Shown: positions 17,798 to 27,363, numbered from the stretch's first letter. The stretch is 64,000 nucleotides of DNA from Martelella sp. HB161492 (GCF_013184775.1 NZ_JAATVV010000006.1:248001-312000); one strand, 5' to 3'. Notes: generated by a model not told the origin, from the letters alone. Made by a program: numbers and translations.

Positions 17798-19444
17798 TTG
17801 TTTTCCGTCCGTAATTCATCTTCCGTGCTTGCTCTCTCGCTTGCACTCGCTTTATCAGCCGCTGCCGTCCGCGCCGCAGATGTGGTTGCTGTCAAGGAGG
17901 GCGGCGAGCTGACCATCGCCTCAACCAATTCGCCGCCGAACTGGAACCCGGTTTCGGCGATTGGTGATATTACCACCAACCGCCAGCAGCAATGGCCGCT
18001 CTATCCGCATCCCTTCGTGACCGGGACGGATGCCAGCGTCAGTGTCAACGCCGATTTCCTGACCTCGGCCAAGGTCGTGAGCCAGGACCCGATGGTGGTG
18101 GAATATGTCATCCGCGATGATGCGGTCTGGTCCGACGGTACGCCGATCACGGTCAAGGATTTCGAATATACCCAGAAGGTGCAGGATCCGCGCGCCTGCC
18201 CTGACTGCAAGGCTGCATTCACCCAGGGTTATGATCTCGTCTCCTCGATCGAGACCAATGATACGGGCAAGCTCGTCCGCATCACCTTCGCGAAGCCCTT
18301 CGCACCCTGGAAGACGCTGTTTCCCTTCATTCTCCCGGCGCATGTCGCCGAAAGCTATGGCGATCTCGCAACCTCCTTCAATGTCGGCCTGTCGGAGAAT
18401 GTGCCGAAGGTCTCGGGCGGCCCCTACATGGTCAGTGACTATCAGGACGGTGTCGCCATGACGATGGTGAAGAACCCGAAATGGTATGGCTCGCCCGCTC
18501 ATCTCGATACCATCCGTACCCGCTACATCACATCGGTTTCCGAACAGCTGACTGCGCTTGAGAACGGCGAGATCAACGCCGTCTACGGCGGCACGACGCT
18601 CGATACGGTGGAGCAGGCAAACCAGATGTTCGGCGTCAATGTCGAGATCGGCCCGACGCTGACCTATTATCATTTCTCGCTGAAGGCCAATGGTGATGTG
18701 ATGGGCGATCTTGCGCTGCGCAAGGCGATCACAAAGGTTCTCGACATTGCCGACATGACCCGCCGCACGGTGGGCCAGTATGTTGATGATGCCGAACCGA
18801 TGACCAGTACCGCCTATATTCCGGGCCAGAAAGAGCTTCAGGACAATACCGGCGCGACCGGGGTCGGCACGGGTGACGTCGAAGGTGCGAAAGCGCTTCT
18901 GACAGACGCCGGCTACACATTTGTTGACGGCAAGCTGCATACGCCGGATGGCAATCTGCTGCGCGATATCGACATCCTGACCTATTCGGCCGATCCCATC
19001 CGCGTTCAGCTGGCCGAGCTGGCCCAGTCGGAACTGGCCCAGATCGGCATCACCGCGACCATCGACGCAGCCGACCGCTCACGCTACACGCCGGAAGCCA
19101 AGGCCGGGAATTTCGATATCTATGCCACGGCGACAGCACTGGATCTTGGCGCCTTGTCGCTGGCCCAGTGGTACCAGACGGGTGCCGCGCGCAACTATTT
19201 CGGCTATTCCTCGCCGACCGTGGACAAGCTGGTCGACGAAATTTCGGTGACGCTGGATGACGCCAAGACGGCCGAACTGACCAACGAACTCGACCGCGCG
19301 CTTCTGTCGGATGCGATCGTCGTTCCGCTTTTCCCGATCACCAACATGGCCGTCTACTCCGACAGCTATGCCAATATCTTCGTCAATCCTTCCAAATACG
19401 GCACGACGATGAACATCGCGGATTGGGGCCTGAAGGCCGACTGA
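17798..19444 (+). CDS. ABC transporter substrate-binding protein, family 5
   Basis: 548 aa from a TTG at 17798, supported by AAGGAAG 7-10 nt upstream; no ATG is available nearby. Residues 1-25 are a Sec signal peptide (LALSLALALSAAAVRAAD). The mature protein shows the SBP_bac_5 element YVIRDDAVWSDGTPITVKDFEY and the LRKAITKVLDIADMTR helix. A cysteine pair (CPDCKA, near residue 132) is unusual for the family and could be a disulfide. It is the first gene of the operon divergent from the MocR-like regulator and is followed by a strong hairpin. Confidence 0.92.
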   Translation: MFSVRNSSSVLALSLALALSAAAVRAADVVAVKEGGELTIASTNSPPNWNPVSAIGDITTNRQQQWPLYPHPFVTGTDASVSVNADFLTSAKVVSQDPMVVEYVIRDDAVWSDGTPITVKDFEYTQKVQDPRACPDCKAAFTQGYDLVSSIETNDTGKLVRITFAKPFAPWKTLFPFILPAHVAESYGDLATSFNVGLSENVPKVSGGPYMVSDYQDGVAMTMVKNPKWYGSPAHLDTIRTRYITSVSEQLTALENGEINAVYGGTTLDTVEQANQMFGVNVEIGPTLTYYHFSLKANGDVMGDLALRKAITKVLDIADMTRRTVGQYVDDAEPMTSTAYIPGQKELQDNTGATGVGTGDVEGAKALLTDAGYTFVDGKLHTPDGNLLRDIDILTYSADPIRVQLAELAQSELAQIGITATIDAADRSRYTPEAKAGNFDIYATATALDLGALSLAQWYQTGAARNYFGYSSPTVDKLVDEISVTLDDAKTAELTNELDRALLSDAIVVPLFPITNMAVYSDSYANIFVNPSKYGTTMNIADWGLKAD

Positions 19445-19457
19445 TCGCGAAAACTAG

Positions 19458-19487
19458 GCGGAGCCAGCCGCATGACGGTGGCTCCGC
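19458..19487 (+). terminator. Intercistronic hairpin after the binding-protein gene
   Basis: GCGGAGCCA and TGGCTCCGC form a perfect 9-bp stem with a 12-nt loop, 14 bp after the stop. The sequence after it is only mildly T-rich (CATCCTTTCTT), so partial termination or protection of the upstream mRNA is more likely than full termination. Similar hairpins follow the binding-protein genes at 30788 and 53593. Confidence 0.55.
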
Positions 19488-19517
19488 ATCCGCCATCCTT
19501 TCTTGAAAGATCTCACC

Positions 19518-21011
19518 ATGAGCATCGACTTCGTCGTCGCGACCCCGCACGACGCGGTGCATTTCAATGATGTGCACCGCAACTACACCGCCTCGGCCGG
19601 CTATCTGGTCTGCAACAACATCTATAACCGCATGGTTCTGACCGAGTGGTACAATTTCGACGGCTCCTATCCGGATCTCGCCACCCATTGGGAAATGCTG
19701 GACGGGGCGCGTCGCTGGCGCTTCCATCTCAATCAGGCGGCGCGCTGGCAGGACGGCGTGCCCTTCACCGCCCATGATGTCACCTATACGCATCTGCATG
19801 CCAAGAAGATGGGCTATACCGGGGCCATGTTTCTCACCGATGTCGAGGATATCGTCGCCGTCAACGATTATACCGTGGACTATCATCTGAGCGGGCCGAA
19901 TTCCGGATTTCTGGTGCAGCTTGGCAATTTCATCTTCTCGCATTTCCTGCCGCGCCATCTCTACGAGGGTACGGACTGGGATACCAATCCGCACAATCTC
20001 AAGCCTGTCGGCTCCGGCCCCTTCCGTCTGGTCGAATGGGAAAAGGGCAAGCAGATCGTTCTCGAAAAGGTCAAGAACCACTGGGGACCGCAGCCAGAGA
20101 TCGATCGCCTGATCCTGAAGATCCAGCCCGATCGCGATGAATGCGTGAAAATGGTGGTGCGCGGGGAAGCGGATTTCTTCCCGCAGGATACCCTCACCTA
20201 TGACCGTCTCCACCTGATCGATGGTGCGGACAATGTCGAACTGATGCGCAACAAGGGGCCGGGCATGGCGCTGCTCGACTTCAATCATGGCAGCCCGCTC
20301 TGGGCCGACCAGCGGCGCCGGGAGGCCATTGCCAAGGCCGTCAACCGTGCCGATATCGCAAAGATCGCCGATCCGGGGACCAGCTTTGCCTGGGACCACT
20401 ATCTGCTGGAATCGGTGGGCTGGGCCTTCAATCCCGATGCCAGGGCCCCCGGTTTTGACCTGGACGGCGCCGAGCAGCTTTTGAATGAAAGCGGCCTTAC
20501 CCGCGATGCCTCGGGCGCGCGCGGCAGGATCAGGCTCTATTTCATGGAAATCTTCCATGGCCACCGCGCGCTCGCGGCAATCGTCGCCCGCAACCTCAGC
20601 GCCCTTGGCTTCACTGTGGAGCATGAAGGCCTGACCTCGGTGGACTGGTCCAGGCGCATCCGCCGGGAGCATGACTTCGATCTGATCATCGTCGGCGGCA
20701 CCATGGCGCCCGATATCGACATCACCTCCACCAAATATTCCTCGACCGGCCTCAACAATATGGGCCTGCATCACAACAAGGATGCCGATGCCGCCTATGC
20801 CGCTGGCCGCAGCGCGATGAGCCGGGCGGAACGCGGCGTTCACTACCGTCGCCTGCAAGAGGTCTGGCAGCGCGATTGTGAGTTCGTTCCGCTTCTCTGG
20901 TACGGCACCTATTATGCCCGCTCGAAGCGATTTTTCGGCTGGGCTGACCAGCTCGATTATTCGATCCCCTGGTGGCACTGGGGCCGGATTCGCCCGGTCG
21001 CGGAACAATAA
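19518..21011 (+). CDS. Family 5 substrate-binding-protein homologue without signal peptide
   Basis: 497 aa from the ATG at 19518 (GAAAGA 8-13 nt upstream; a TTG at 19503 would add five residues). The protein starts straight in the mature domain (MSIDFVVATPHDAVHFNDVH) with no hydrophobic leader. No signal sequence is present in any frame of the 73-bp gap. SBP_bac_5 features are intact: WRFHLNQAARWQDGVPFTAHDVTYTH (outline), GSGPFRLVEWEKG, and REAIAKAVNRADIAKI. The predicted product is cytoplasmic. It lies between a normal binding protein and the permeases. It may be a regulator, a SgrR-like sensor domain without HTH, or a ligand buffer; none is proven. Confidence 0.85.
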   Translation: MSIDFVVATPHDAVHFNDVHRNYTASAGYLVCNNIYNRMVLTEWYNFDGSYPDLATHWEMLDGARRWRFHLNQAARWQDGVPFTAHDVTYTHLHAKKMGYTGAMFLTDVEDIVAVNDYTVDYHLSGPNSGFLVQLGNFIFSHFLPRHLYEGTDWDTNPHNLKPVGSGPFRLVEWEKGKQIVLEKVKNHWGPQPEIDRLILKIQPDRDECVKMVVRGEADFFPQDTLTYDRLHLIDGADNVELMRNKGPGMALLDFNHGSPLWADQRRREAIAKAVNRADIAKIADPGTSFAWDHYLLESVGWAFNPDARAPGFDLDGAEQLLNESGLTRDASGARGRIRLYFMEIFHGHRALAAIVARNLSALGFTVEHEGLTSVDWSRRIRREHDFDLIIVGGTMAPDIDITSTKYSSTGLNNMGLHHNKDADAAYAAGRSAMSRAERGVHYRRLQEVWQRDCEFVPLLWYGTYYARSKRFFGWADQLDYSIPWWHWGRIRPVAEQ

Positions 21012-21047
21012 AAAGGAAAGTGATGCTGTGAGAACGGGAACGACACC

Positions 21048-22034
21048 ATGCTTGTGCTGATCGGAAGCCGGTTGCTCAACAGCCTGCTCATCCTCATAGC
21101 ATCGACTTTCGTGGTCTTCTGCCTTGTTGCCATGGCAGGAGATCCGCTTGGCGAACTCAGGGACCAGCAGCCGCCGGTCTCGGAAGCGGTCATCCATGCC
21201 GAAGAGGTGCGCCTCGGCCTCGATCAGCCGATTCCGACGCGCTATCTCCGCTGGGTCACCGGGGTTTTGCACGGTGACTTCGGTCCCTCGGTGAAACCTA
21301 ACCAGAATATCGGCCAGGAACTGGCACCGCGCGTCTGGGTCACGCTCAGGCTGGTGATGACCTCAATCGTCATCGCCAGCCTGCTGGCGCTCGTCGCCGG
21401 CACCATCGCCGCGCTCTACCGCAACCGGGCGGCGGACCATGTCATTTCCACGTCGGCTTTCATTCTGATCGCTCTGCCATCCTTCTGGCTCGCTGTCCTG
21501 CTGAAGCAGCTGGGCATTGCCTTCAACAAGGCGGCCCATGCCCGCATCTTCTACACCGTCGGCGATGTTTCCGTGCCCGCGCCGACGCAGCTACTGCCGC
21601 TTCTTGCCAATATGGCGGGCCACCTGATCCTGCCGACCATCGTGCTGACCATGATTCATTTTGCCAGCTGGAGCCGCTATCAGCGCGCTTCGGTGGTCGA
21701 TTCACTCTCGAGCGATCATGTCCGCTTTGCGGTTCTGCGCGGGCTCTCCCGCCGGCGTATCGTCGCGACACATGTCATCCGCCCCGCACTGATCCCGATT
21801 GTCACCGTGATTGCGCTCGATCTGCCGGCACTGTTTTCCGGCGCCATCATCACCGAAACCGTGTTTCAGTGGCGCGGCATGGGCGGTTTTCTGCTGGAAT
21901 CCATCGCCAATCGCGATGCCAATGCGGTTATGGCCTGGCTGCTGGTCGCCGCCTTTGCCGTCGTCCTGTTCAATCTTCTTGCCGATATCATTTATGCGCT
22001 CATCGATCCCAGGGTCCGCTATGGCCAGGCCTGA
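21048..22034 (+). CDS. Opp/Dpp-type ABC transporter permease (DppB-like)
   Basis: 328 aa with six membrane segments. DppB landmarks are EEVRLGLDQPIPTRYLRWVTGVLHGDFGPS (outline), the SFWLAVLLKQLGIAF segment, the EAA loop LRGLSRRRIVATHVIRPALIP and the end DIIYALIDPRVRYG. It overlaps the start of the next gene by 14 nt, so translation is coupled. It forms the channel with the permease part of that fusion protein. Confidence 0.92.
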   Translation: MLVLIGSRLLNSLLILIASTFVVFCLVAMAGDPLGELRDQQPPVSEAVIHAEEVRLGLDQPIPTRYLRWVTGVLHGDFGPSVKPNQNIGQELAPRVWVTLRLVMTSIVIASLLALVAGTIAALYRNRAADHVISTSAFILIALPSFWLAVLLKQLGIAFNKAAHARIFYTVGDVSVPAPTQLLPLLANMAGHLILPTIVLTMIHFASWSRYQRASVVDSLSSDHVRFAVLRGLSRRRIVATHVIRPALIPIVTVIALDLPALFSGAIITETVFQWRGMGGFLLESIANRDANAVMAWLLVAAFAVVLFNLLADIIYALIDPRVRYGQA

Positions 22035-24648
22035 TACCCGCCCCCCCTCTCGTCTTGTTCTGGCCTGGAAGCGCTTTCGCGCCAATCCGATGGCCATGAT
22101 CGGCCTTGTCATCCTGGTGCTTCTCGTCGCTGTTGCAGTGCTCGGTCCCGCGCTCTGGCATTATGGCTACAAGGATATCACGCCGGATCTTTCCAGGCCG
22201 CCATCCTGGGCGCATCCGCTTGGCACCGATACGCTCGGCCGCGACATGCTGGCGATGGCGATCCGCGGCATGCAGCAATCGCTGCTGATTGCAGGAACGG
22301 TGGCCCTTGTCGCCGGGTTGATCGGCACACTGATCGGGATCGTTTCCGGCTATTTCGGCGGCATGGTTGATGCCGGCATCATGCGGCTCGTCGATCTGGT
22401 GCTCACCATCCCGACGATCGCCCTCGCTGCCTTTCTCGGCAATGCGGTCGGCAATTCCGGTGTGTCGTGGCTGGGGCTCGCATTGGTTCTGGCTGCTCTT
22501 TACTGGACTTCTGTCGCCCGCCTGGTGCGTGGCGTTTCGCTCAGCCTGCGCGAAATGCCCTTCATCAAGGCCTCACGGGTGATGGGCGCGCGGCCGGTCA
22601 GGATCATGCTGACCCACATGGTCCCCAATGTTGCCGACCAGATCATCGTTGCGACCGCAATTCTTGTCGGCGTTTCCATCCTGTCTGAAACGGGCCTGTC
22701 CTTCCTCGGATTCGGCATCCGGCCGCCCGATACGTCGCTCGGCCTCCTGATTTCCAATGCCCAGACGGCGGTTCTGACCCGCCCCTGGCTGTTCTATGCA
22801 CCAGGCGTCCTGATCATCCTGATCGTTCTGTCGATCAATTATCTCGGCGAAGGTCTGCGCGATGCCCTCAATCCGCGCGCAACACCCACCAATCCGCTCG
22901 TCGCCCATCGTCGCCGGCGGCGCCAGACGGCCACGGCAGCGCCGGCCGGGACGGCCGCTGCGCTTGTCGAGATCCGCGACTTCACCGTGCATTTTGACGG
23001 CGCGGTCAGGCCAGCGGTGGATGGGGTATCGCTTGAGATCGGTCGCGGCCAAGTGCTGGCGCTGGTTGGCGAGAGCGGTTCGGGCAAATCGCTCACATCG
23101 CTTTCGATCGCCGGTCTTCTGCCTGCGGGCAGCAGGGCAAGCGGCTCGATCACATTCGATGGCAAGGATCTGACTGGGCTGGGTTTTTCCGAGTGGCGCC
23201 GCTATCGCGGTCAGCGCATCGCCACGATTTTGCAGGATCCCTCGACCAGCCTCAATCCGATCCTGACGATCGGCGCCCAGTTTCATGAAACCATGCAGGC
23301 CGCCGGGCGGGTGTCGCGAAGCGAGAGCCGCAGGCGCGCCGTCGCACTGATGACGCTGATGGCGATCCGTGATCCGCAGAGCCGGCTTGACCAGTATCCG
23401 CATCAGATGTCGGGCGGTATCCGCCAGCGCATCGTCATCGCGCTGGCGATGATCCACACGCCCGACCTCATCATCGCTGATGAACCGACCACGGCGCTGG
23501 ATGTGACCGTGCAGGCCCAGGTGCTGGACGCCCTGCGCATTGCCCGGGAAAAGACTGGCGCGGCCATGCTGTTCATCACGCATGATCTGGCGCTTGTTGC
23601 CGGCATTGCCGACCGTGTCGCCGTCATGCGCGAAGGCAGGATTGTCGAGCAGCGTGCCGTTGGCGCCCTGTTTCAGGCGCCTGAGCATGACTACACACGC
23701 AGGCTGCTGCAGCTTGCGCCACGCCTCGACAGGGTGGCCGAGATGCAGCGAGAGCCGCGACAATTCGACGGTAATCCGCTGCTGCGCCTCGATGGGCTGT
23801 CGCGGCATTTTCTCAAGCCACGTGGCAAGACTAAGCGCGGCAGCGATCGCACCATTCATGCGCTCTGCAATGTCAGCTTTGACCTGATGCCCGGCGAAAC
23901 ACTCGGCATTGTCGGTGAATCCGGATCGGGCAAGACCACATTGCTCAATACGGTTTTGGGGCTATACCCGCCATCGGCCGGACGCGTTATCTTCGATGGC
24001 ATGGATCTTTCGACACCGCTGGCGCGGCGGCAAGCCAGCCGTCACATGTCGGTGGTGTTTCAGGATCCCTATTCCTCGCTCGACCCGCGCATGACCGTGA
24101 GCGCGCTTCTGGCGGAGCCGCTGCGTATTCACCGGATCGCAGGCGATGCGCATCGCCGCGCACTGGCGGTTCTGGACCGGGTGCGCCTTCCGTCATCGGC
24201 CCTGAGCCGTTTTCCGCATGAATTTTCCGGCGGTCAGCGTCAGCGCATCGCCATTGCCCGGGCGCTGATGCTCGATCCGAAGCTTGTGGTTCTCGACGAA
24301 CCCGTTTCGGCTCTCGATGTCTCGATCCAGCAGGACATCATGGCGCTGCTGGGCGAGCTGCGCCGCGAACTCGGCGTCTCCTATCTGCTGGTGGCGCATG
24401 ATCTTGCCATCGTTGCCGAGCTTGCCGATCGCATCGGCGTCATGTTTGGCGGGCAGATGCTCGAAATGGGCGAAAGCCTGCAGATCGTTTCGGCGCCCCG
24501 CCATCCCTATACCCGCCAGCTGATCGACGCCGTGCCGATCCCTGATCCAGAGGCGGAGCGTGTACGCCGCCTGCGTCAACGCCCGCCTGCCTGGCCCAAT
24601 GAACATTCCCCCCTTCCCGCCTGCCCGCTTTCTGGAGATCCAGCATGA
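22021..24648 (+). CDS. Fused Opp-type permease-ATPase-ATPase protein (DppC-DppD-DppF in one chain)
   Basis: 875 aa from the ATG at 22021. Residues about 15-290 are a DppC-like permease (HPLGTDTLGRDMLAMAIRGMQQSL in outline; EAA loop RVMGARPVRIMLTHMVPNV). After a basic linker (AHRRRRRQTATAAPAG), a first ATPase follows with Walker A GESGSGKSL, signature MSGGIRQRIVIA and Walker B LIIADEPTTALD. A second ATPase then shows GESGSGKTT, FSGGQRQRIAIA and LVVLDEPVSALD. All three domains look complete. Two-domain fusions are known in the family; a triple fusion is less common. The frame is open throughout, so this is not a sequencing artefact visible here. Confidence 0.92.
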   Translation: MARPDTRPPSRLVLAWKRFRANPMAMIGLVILVLLVAVAVLGPALWHYGYKDITPDLSRPPSWAHPLGTDTLGRDMLAMAIRGMQQSLLIAGTVALVAGLIGTLIGIVSGYFGGMVDAGIMRLVDLVLTIPTIALAAFLGNAVGNSGVSWLGLALVLAALYWTSVARLVRGVSLSLREMPFIKASRVMGARPVRIMLTHMVPNVADQIIVATAILVGVSILSETGLSFLGFGIRPPDTSLGLLISNAQTAVLTRPWLFYAPGVLIILIVLSINYLGEGLRDALNPRATPTNPLVAHRRRRRQTATAAPAGTAAALVEIRDFTVHFDGAVRPAVDGVSLEIGRGQVLALVGESGSGKSLTSLSIAGLLPAGSRASGSITFDGKDLTGLGFSEWRRYRGQRIATILQDPSTSLNPILTIGAQFHETMQAAGRVSRSESRRRAVALMTLMAIRDPQSRLDQYPHQMSGGIRQRIVIALAMIHTPDLIIADEPTTALDVTVQAQVLDALRIAREKTGAAMLFITHDLALVAGIADRVAVMREGRIVEQRAVGALFQAPEHDYTRRLLQLAPRLDRVAEMQREPRQFDGNPLLRLDGLSRHFLKPRGKTKRGSDRTIHALCNVSFDLMPGETLGIVGESGSGKTTLLNTVLGLYPPSAGRVIFDGMDLSTPLARRQASRHMSVVFQDPYSSLDPRMTVSALLAEPLRIHRIAGDAHRRALAVLDRVRLPSSALSRFPHEFSGGQRQRIAIARALMLDPKLVVLDEPVSALDVSIQQDIMALLGELRRELGVSYLLVAHDLAIVAELADRIGVMFGGQMLEMGESLQIVSAPRHPYTRQLIDAVPIPDPEAERVRRLRQRPPAWPNEHSPLPACPLSGDPA

Positions 24649-24998
24649 GTCTGACCCGCATTCACGTCAAACCCCGCATGAGCGGGATCGTCATCAATGG
24701 CACAAATGTGCACCTGTCCGGTATGACAGCGGCGAAGCGCGAGGGGCGCACGGTCGCCGAACAGACAGGCGATATACTGAAGCGTATCGATGAGTTGCTG
24801 GCAGATGCCGGAACCGACAACCGCCACCTTGTCCAGGTCAATATCTGGCTGAGCGATATCGAGACCTTCAACGAGATGAACACCGTATGGGATGCCTGGG
24901 TGCCGGAAGGATGCGCGCCCGCTCGTGCCACCGTCGAGGCCCGGCTTGCTCATCCCGATATCAAGGTCGAAATTCAGGTTCTGGCGTCCTTGCCATAA
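24645..24998 (+). CDS. RidA family protein (reactive imine/enamine deaminase-like)
   Basis: 117 aa, YjgF/YER057c/UK114 fold. The conserved arginine is in ARATVEARLAHPDIKVEI, with the LADAGTDNRHLVQVNIWLSDIETFNEMN block (outline) before it. RidA proteins hydrolyse reactive enamines or imines made by PLP enzymes and oxidases. It overlaps the fused transporter gene by 4 nt (ATGA) and ends the operon. Its presence suggests the imported compound gives an imine during breakdown, perhaps by an oxidase or aminotransferase encoded elsewhere. Confidence 0.9.
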   Translation: MSLTRIHVKPRMSGIVINGTNVHLSGMTAAKREGRTVAEQTGDILKRIDELLADAGTDNRHLVQVNIWLSDIETFNEMNTVWDAWVPEGCAPARATVEARLAHPDIKVEIQVLASLP

Positions 24999-25154
24999 CT
25001 GCGGCTCCCCAGGCCTGACGAAAATCGGCCGCCGGCATTCGCAGCACCGAGCCCCAAAAATGCCGCTACCTGAAGCCGCTCATCAGCCAGACCGGTGACA
25101 GTTCTCGGCGTGTCGTTCGATCATCAATGGATTTTTGGAAACACAGCCCTCGCG

Positions 25155-25217
25155 CATGACGCGTCGATTCAATAACATAGAGCGTCCTGGTGCGTCCAAA
25201 AGGACGCCGGCGCTCTA
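25155..25217 (+). repeat. Dispersed palindromic repeat, copy 1
   Basis: About 60 bp ending in a long hairpin: TAGAGCG (25178-25184) pairs with CGCTCTA (25211-25217), and inside it GCGTCC-AAAA-GGACGC is a perfect stem-loop. A near-identical element, inverted, lies at 39810-39868, and a fragment of its 5' half at 43087-43112. The right arm supplies the TAG stop of the IclR gene. The rest of 24999-25154 holds nothing I can name. Confidence 0.72.
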
Positions 25218-26120
25218 ACGGAGCAGTTCGGAGACGGCCTTGGCCGCAGTGCTCACCTGGGATCGAATGTCGCGCAGCATCGAAAGATCGTCGCCGTCGC
25301 GCGGCAGAAGGCAGCCAAGCGAACCGATGACGCCACCGCCCGGATCGCGCAGAGCGACGGCAAGACTGATGACGTTGAGCCGGAACTCTCCCGTGTCGAC
25401 CGCAAAACCATGACGGCGAACCTGCCTCAGGCTTTCAACCAGATCACCGAGGGAAACCATGGTGAGATCGGTGAAGCCCGTCAGACCACGATCGGCCACC
25501 ACCCGCGCAATTTCCGGCTCGGGCAGCCATGCGAGGATGGCCTTGCCAAGCGCCGTTGCGTGAGCCGCAGCGGCGAACTGGGTCTGATAATTGCTGAGTG
25601 AAACACCATCGGCACGGCCGGCCTCGGCGGCGATTGTCAGCTCGGTTCCGGAGAAGACAGCCATGCAGACCGTATGACCGATCTGATCGCGCAGCGCCAT
25701 CAGATGCGGGAGGGCGGCACGGCGAATGTCGAAATGCGCGCTGCCCTGGCGGGCCATTTCGCCGATCCGCGGCCCGAGATGATAGGTCCGCGGATGGGCA
25801 TTTCGCGTCACAAAGCCCCGTTTTACCAATGAGTTGAGCAGATGGTAGCAGGTCGGCGTCTTGAGATTGAGATCCTGCGCAATGTCCTGAAGCTTCAATG
25901 GCTCGGTGGCAGCCGCAATATATTCGAGGATCGACAGGGCGCGATCGACGGACTGAATCGTGACCCCTTCGCCATTGCCGGCGCCGGCACCAGGCTGATC
26001 GTCCTTTTCGTCACGCGGACGTTCGCCACCGTCGAGCACGACCTGTGTCTTGTCCGTCGTGATGTCGGCGGGCTCGATACGGCGGGGCGTGGCAGGATAG
26101 CCGAATGTATTTCTGTCCAT
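25215..26120 (-). CDS. IclR family transcriptional regulator
   Basis: 301 aa. After a 50-residue acidic, low-complexity leader, the winged helix begins at VTIQSVDRALSILEYIAAATEPLKLQDIAQDL (outline), followed by HLLNSLVKRGFVTRN. The effector domain shows the family pattern LGPRIGEMARQG, ALGKAILAWLPEPEI and TVCMAVFSG. The long N-terminal tail is unusual for the family; a later start would remove it. It is the last gene of the minus-strand importer/amidohydrolase operon and probably controls it. Its stop codon lies inside a dispersed repeat. Confidence 0.9.
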   Translation of the reverse strand: MDRNTFGYPATPRRIEPADITTDKTQVVLDGGERPRDEKDDQPGAGAGNGEGVTIQSVDRALSILEYIAAATEPLKLQDIAQDLNLKTPTCYHLLNSLVKRGFVTRNAHPRTYHLGPRIGEMARQGSAHFDIRRAALPHLMALRDQIGHTVCMAVFSGTELTIAAEAGRADGVSLSNYQTQFAAAAHATALGKAILAWLPEPEIARVVADRGLTGFTDLTMVSLGDLVESLRQVRRHGFAVDTGEFRLNVISLAVALRDPGGGVIGSLGCLLPRDGDDLSMLRDIRSQVSTAAKAVSELLR

Positions 26121-26166
26121 CGCTTAAAACCTGTCGCTTTCAATGGGGCGCCCCGCCCTCGCCAAA

Positions 26167-27363
26167 TCAGACCGCATCGATCATCGGCCCTTCAGCCGTA
26201 CTTGAAGCCCCGGCATTGATCAACAGCGCAACCAGGCAGAACAGCGCTCCGACCACCGTCACCGCAAGCCAGCCGCCATAATGCCAGGCAAAACCGCCAG
26301 CAACCGTGCCAAGCGCCCCGCCGGCAAAACGCGTTACCATATAGACGGTATTCAGCCGGCTGGTCGATTGCCGGTCGATGCCAAGGATCGTCGACATGCT
26401 GGTCACATGGCTCATCTGCATGCCGAGATCGAGAAGGATCACCGCCGGTACCATCAGCACGAGCGAGCGCGTCGCGCCCATGAACAGGACGAAGGCGAGC
26501 AGCATCAGCGCCCCGCTGAAGACCAGCACCTGGCGGGTGGAGAAGCGGGAGACGGCCCGGCCTGTCGCCAGCGCCCCGATGACGCCAACGGCGCCGACCA
26601 GCGCAAAGGTTCCAGCCATGCGGGCCGAATAGTGACCGGGCATGGCGCTCAGATGAAAGGCAAGCGTCGTCCAGAAGAGGCTGAAAGCGCCGAATTGCAG
26701 GGCCGCAGCAAAAGAGATCGAACGCAGCAGCTGATGCCGCAGAAACAATGTCTTCAGACTGCCCATCAGATCCAGATAGGACCCCTTGAAGGTCGGGGCA
26801 AAGGCCGGCAGGCTGAGACGAAGCACGATCATCAGGACAATCATAATCCCGGCAGCGAGAAGATAGACCTGCCGCCAGCCGATCAGATCACCCAGCCACC
26901 CACCGACAAAGCGCGACAAGACAATGCCGAGCAGCAGCCCGGCCATCACCTTGCCAACAGCCGAAGGTGCATTTTCAGGGGGCACGATCTGGCTCGCGAT
27001 CGGCGGCAGGATCTGTGGCACGATACTGGTAAGCCCGATCAGAAAACCAAGCGGCACGACAAGCGCATAGGTTCCGGCAAGGGAAAACAGCACCATCATG
27101 CAGGCCGAAAGGCACAGCATGAGGCTGATCATCCGCCGCCGGTCCACCCGGTCGCCCAATGGCAGAAGCGCAAGCAGCCCGAGCGCGTAGCCAATCTGCG
27201 TGGCGCTTGCGATCCAGGAGGCGGCCTGATCCGAAATCGACAGATCGGCTGCCATTTCACCCAGAAGCGGCTGATTGTAATAATTATTGGCAACGACCGT
27301 ACCCGCCGTTACGGCCATAAGCCATATGGTCCTGCCGGGTGTGACCGTCGCGTTGTCTGCCAT
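26167..27363 (-). CDS. MFS transporter
   Basis: 398 aa from the ATG at 27363; the frame to 27552 overlaps the amidohydrolase gene and is not used. Twelve hydrophobic segments can be counted. The loop motif GDRVDRRRM is the MFS motif A, and the N-terminal NNYYNQPLLGEMAADLSIS resembles the YgaY/YnfM type of DHA1 exporters. It sits between the amidohydrolase and iclR, so it likely exports or imports a pathway compound. Confidence 0.9.
   Translation of the reverse strand: MADNATVTPGRTIWLMAVTAGTVVANNYYNQPLLGEMAADLSISDQAASWIASATQIGYALGLLALLPLGDRVDRRRMISLMLCLSACMMVLFSLAGTYALVVPLGFLIGLTSIVPQILPPIASQIVPPENAPSAVGKVMAGLLLGIVLSRFVGGWLGDLIGWRQVYLLAAGIMIVLMIVLRLSLPAFAPTFKGSYLDLMGSLKTLFLRHQLLRSISFAAALQFGAFSLFWTTLAFHLSAMPGHYSARMAGTFALVGAVGVIGALATGRAVSRFSTRQVLVFSGALMLLAFVLFMGATRSLVLMVPAVILLDLGMQMSHVTSMSTILGIDRQSTSRLNTVYMVTRFAGGALGTVAGGFAWHYGGWLAVTVVGALFCLVALLINAGASSTAEGPMIDAV

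Noticed and set aside
19383-21272. 629-codon minus-strand open frame
   Set aside because: Antisense to the signal-less binding protein and the DppB-like gene; no domain, no ribosome site, and the sense-strand genes have clear motifs.
22573-23859. 428-codon minus-strand open frame
   Set aside because: Antisense to the fused ABC protein; the Gln/Arg/His-rich translation is typical of the complement of ABC ATPase genes.
25178-25217. Repeat hairpin as a simple rho-independent terminator of iclR
   Set aside because: There is no T-run, and the same element recurs in other contexts, so it is better described as a dispersed repeat.
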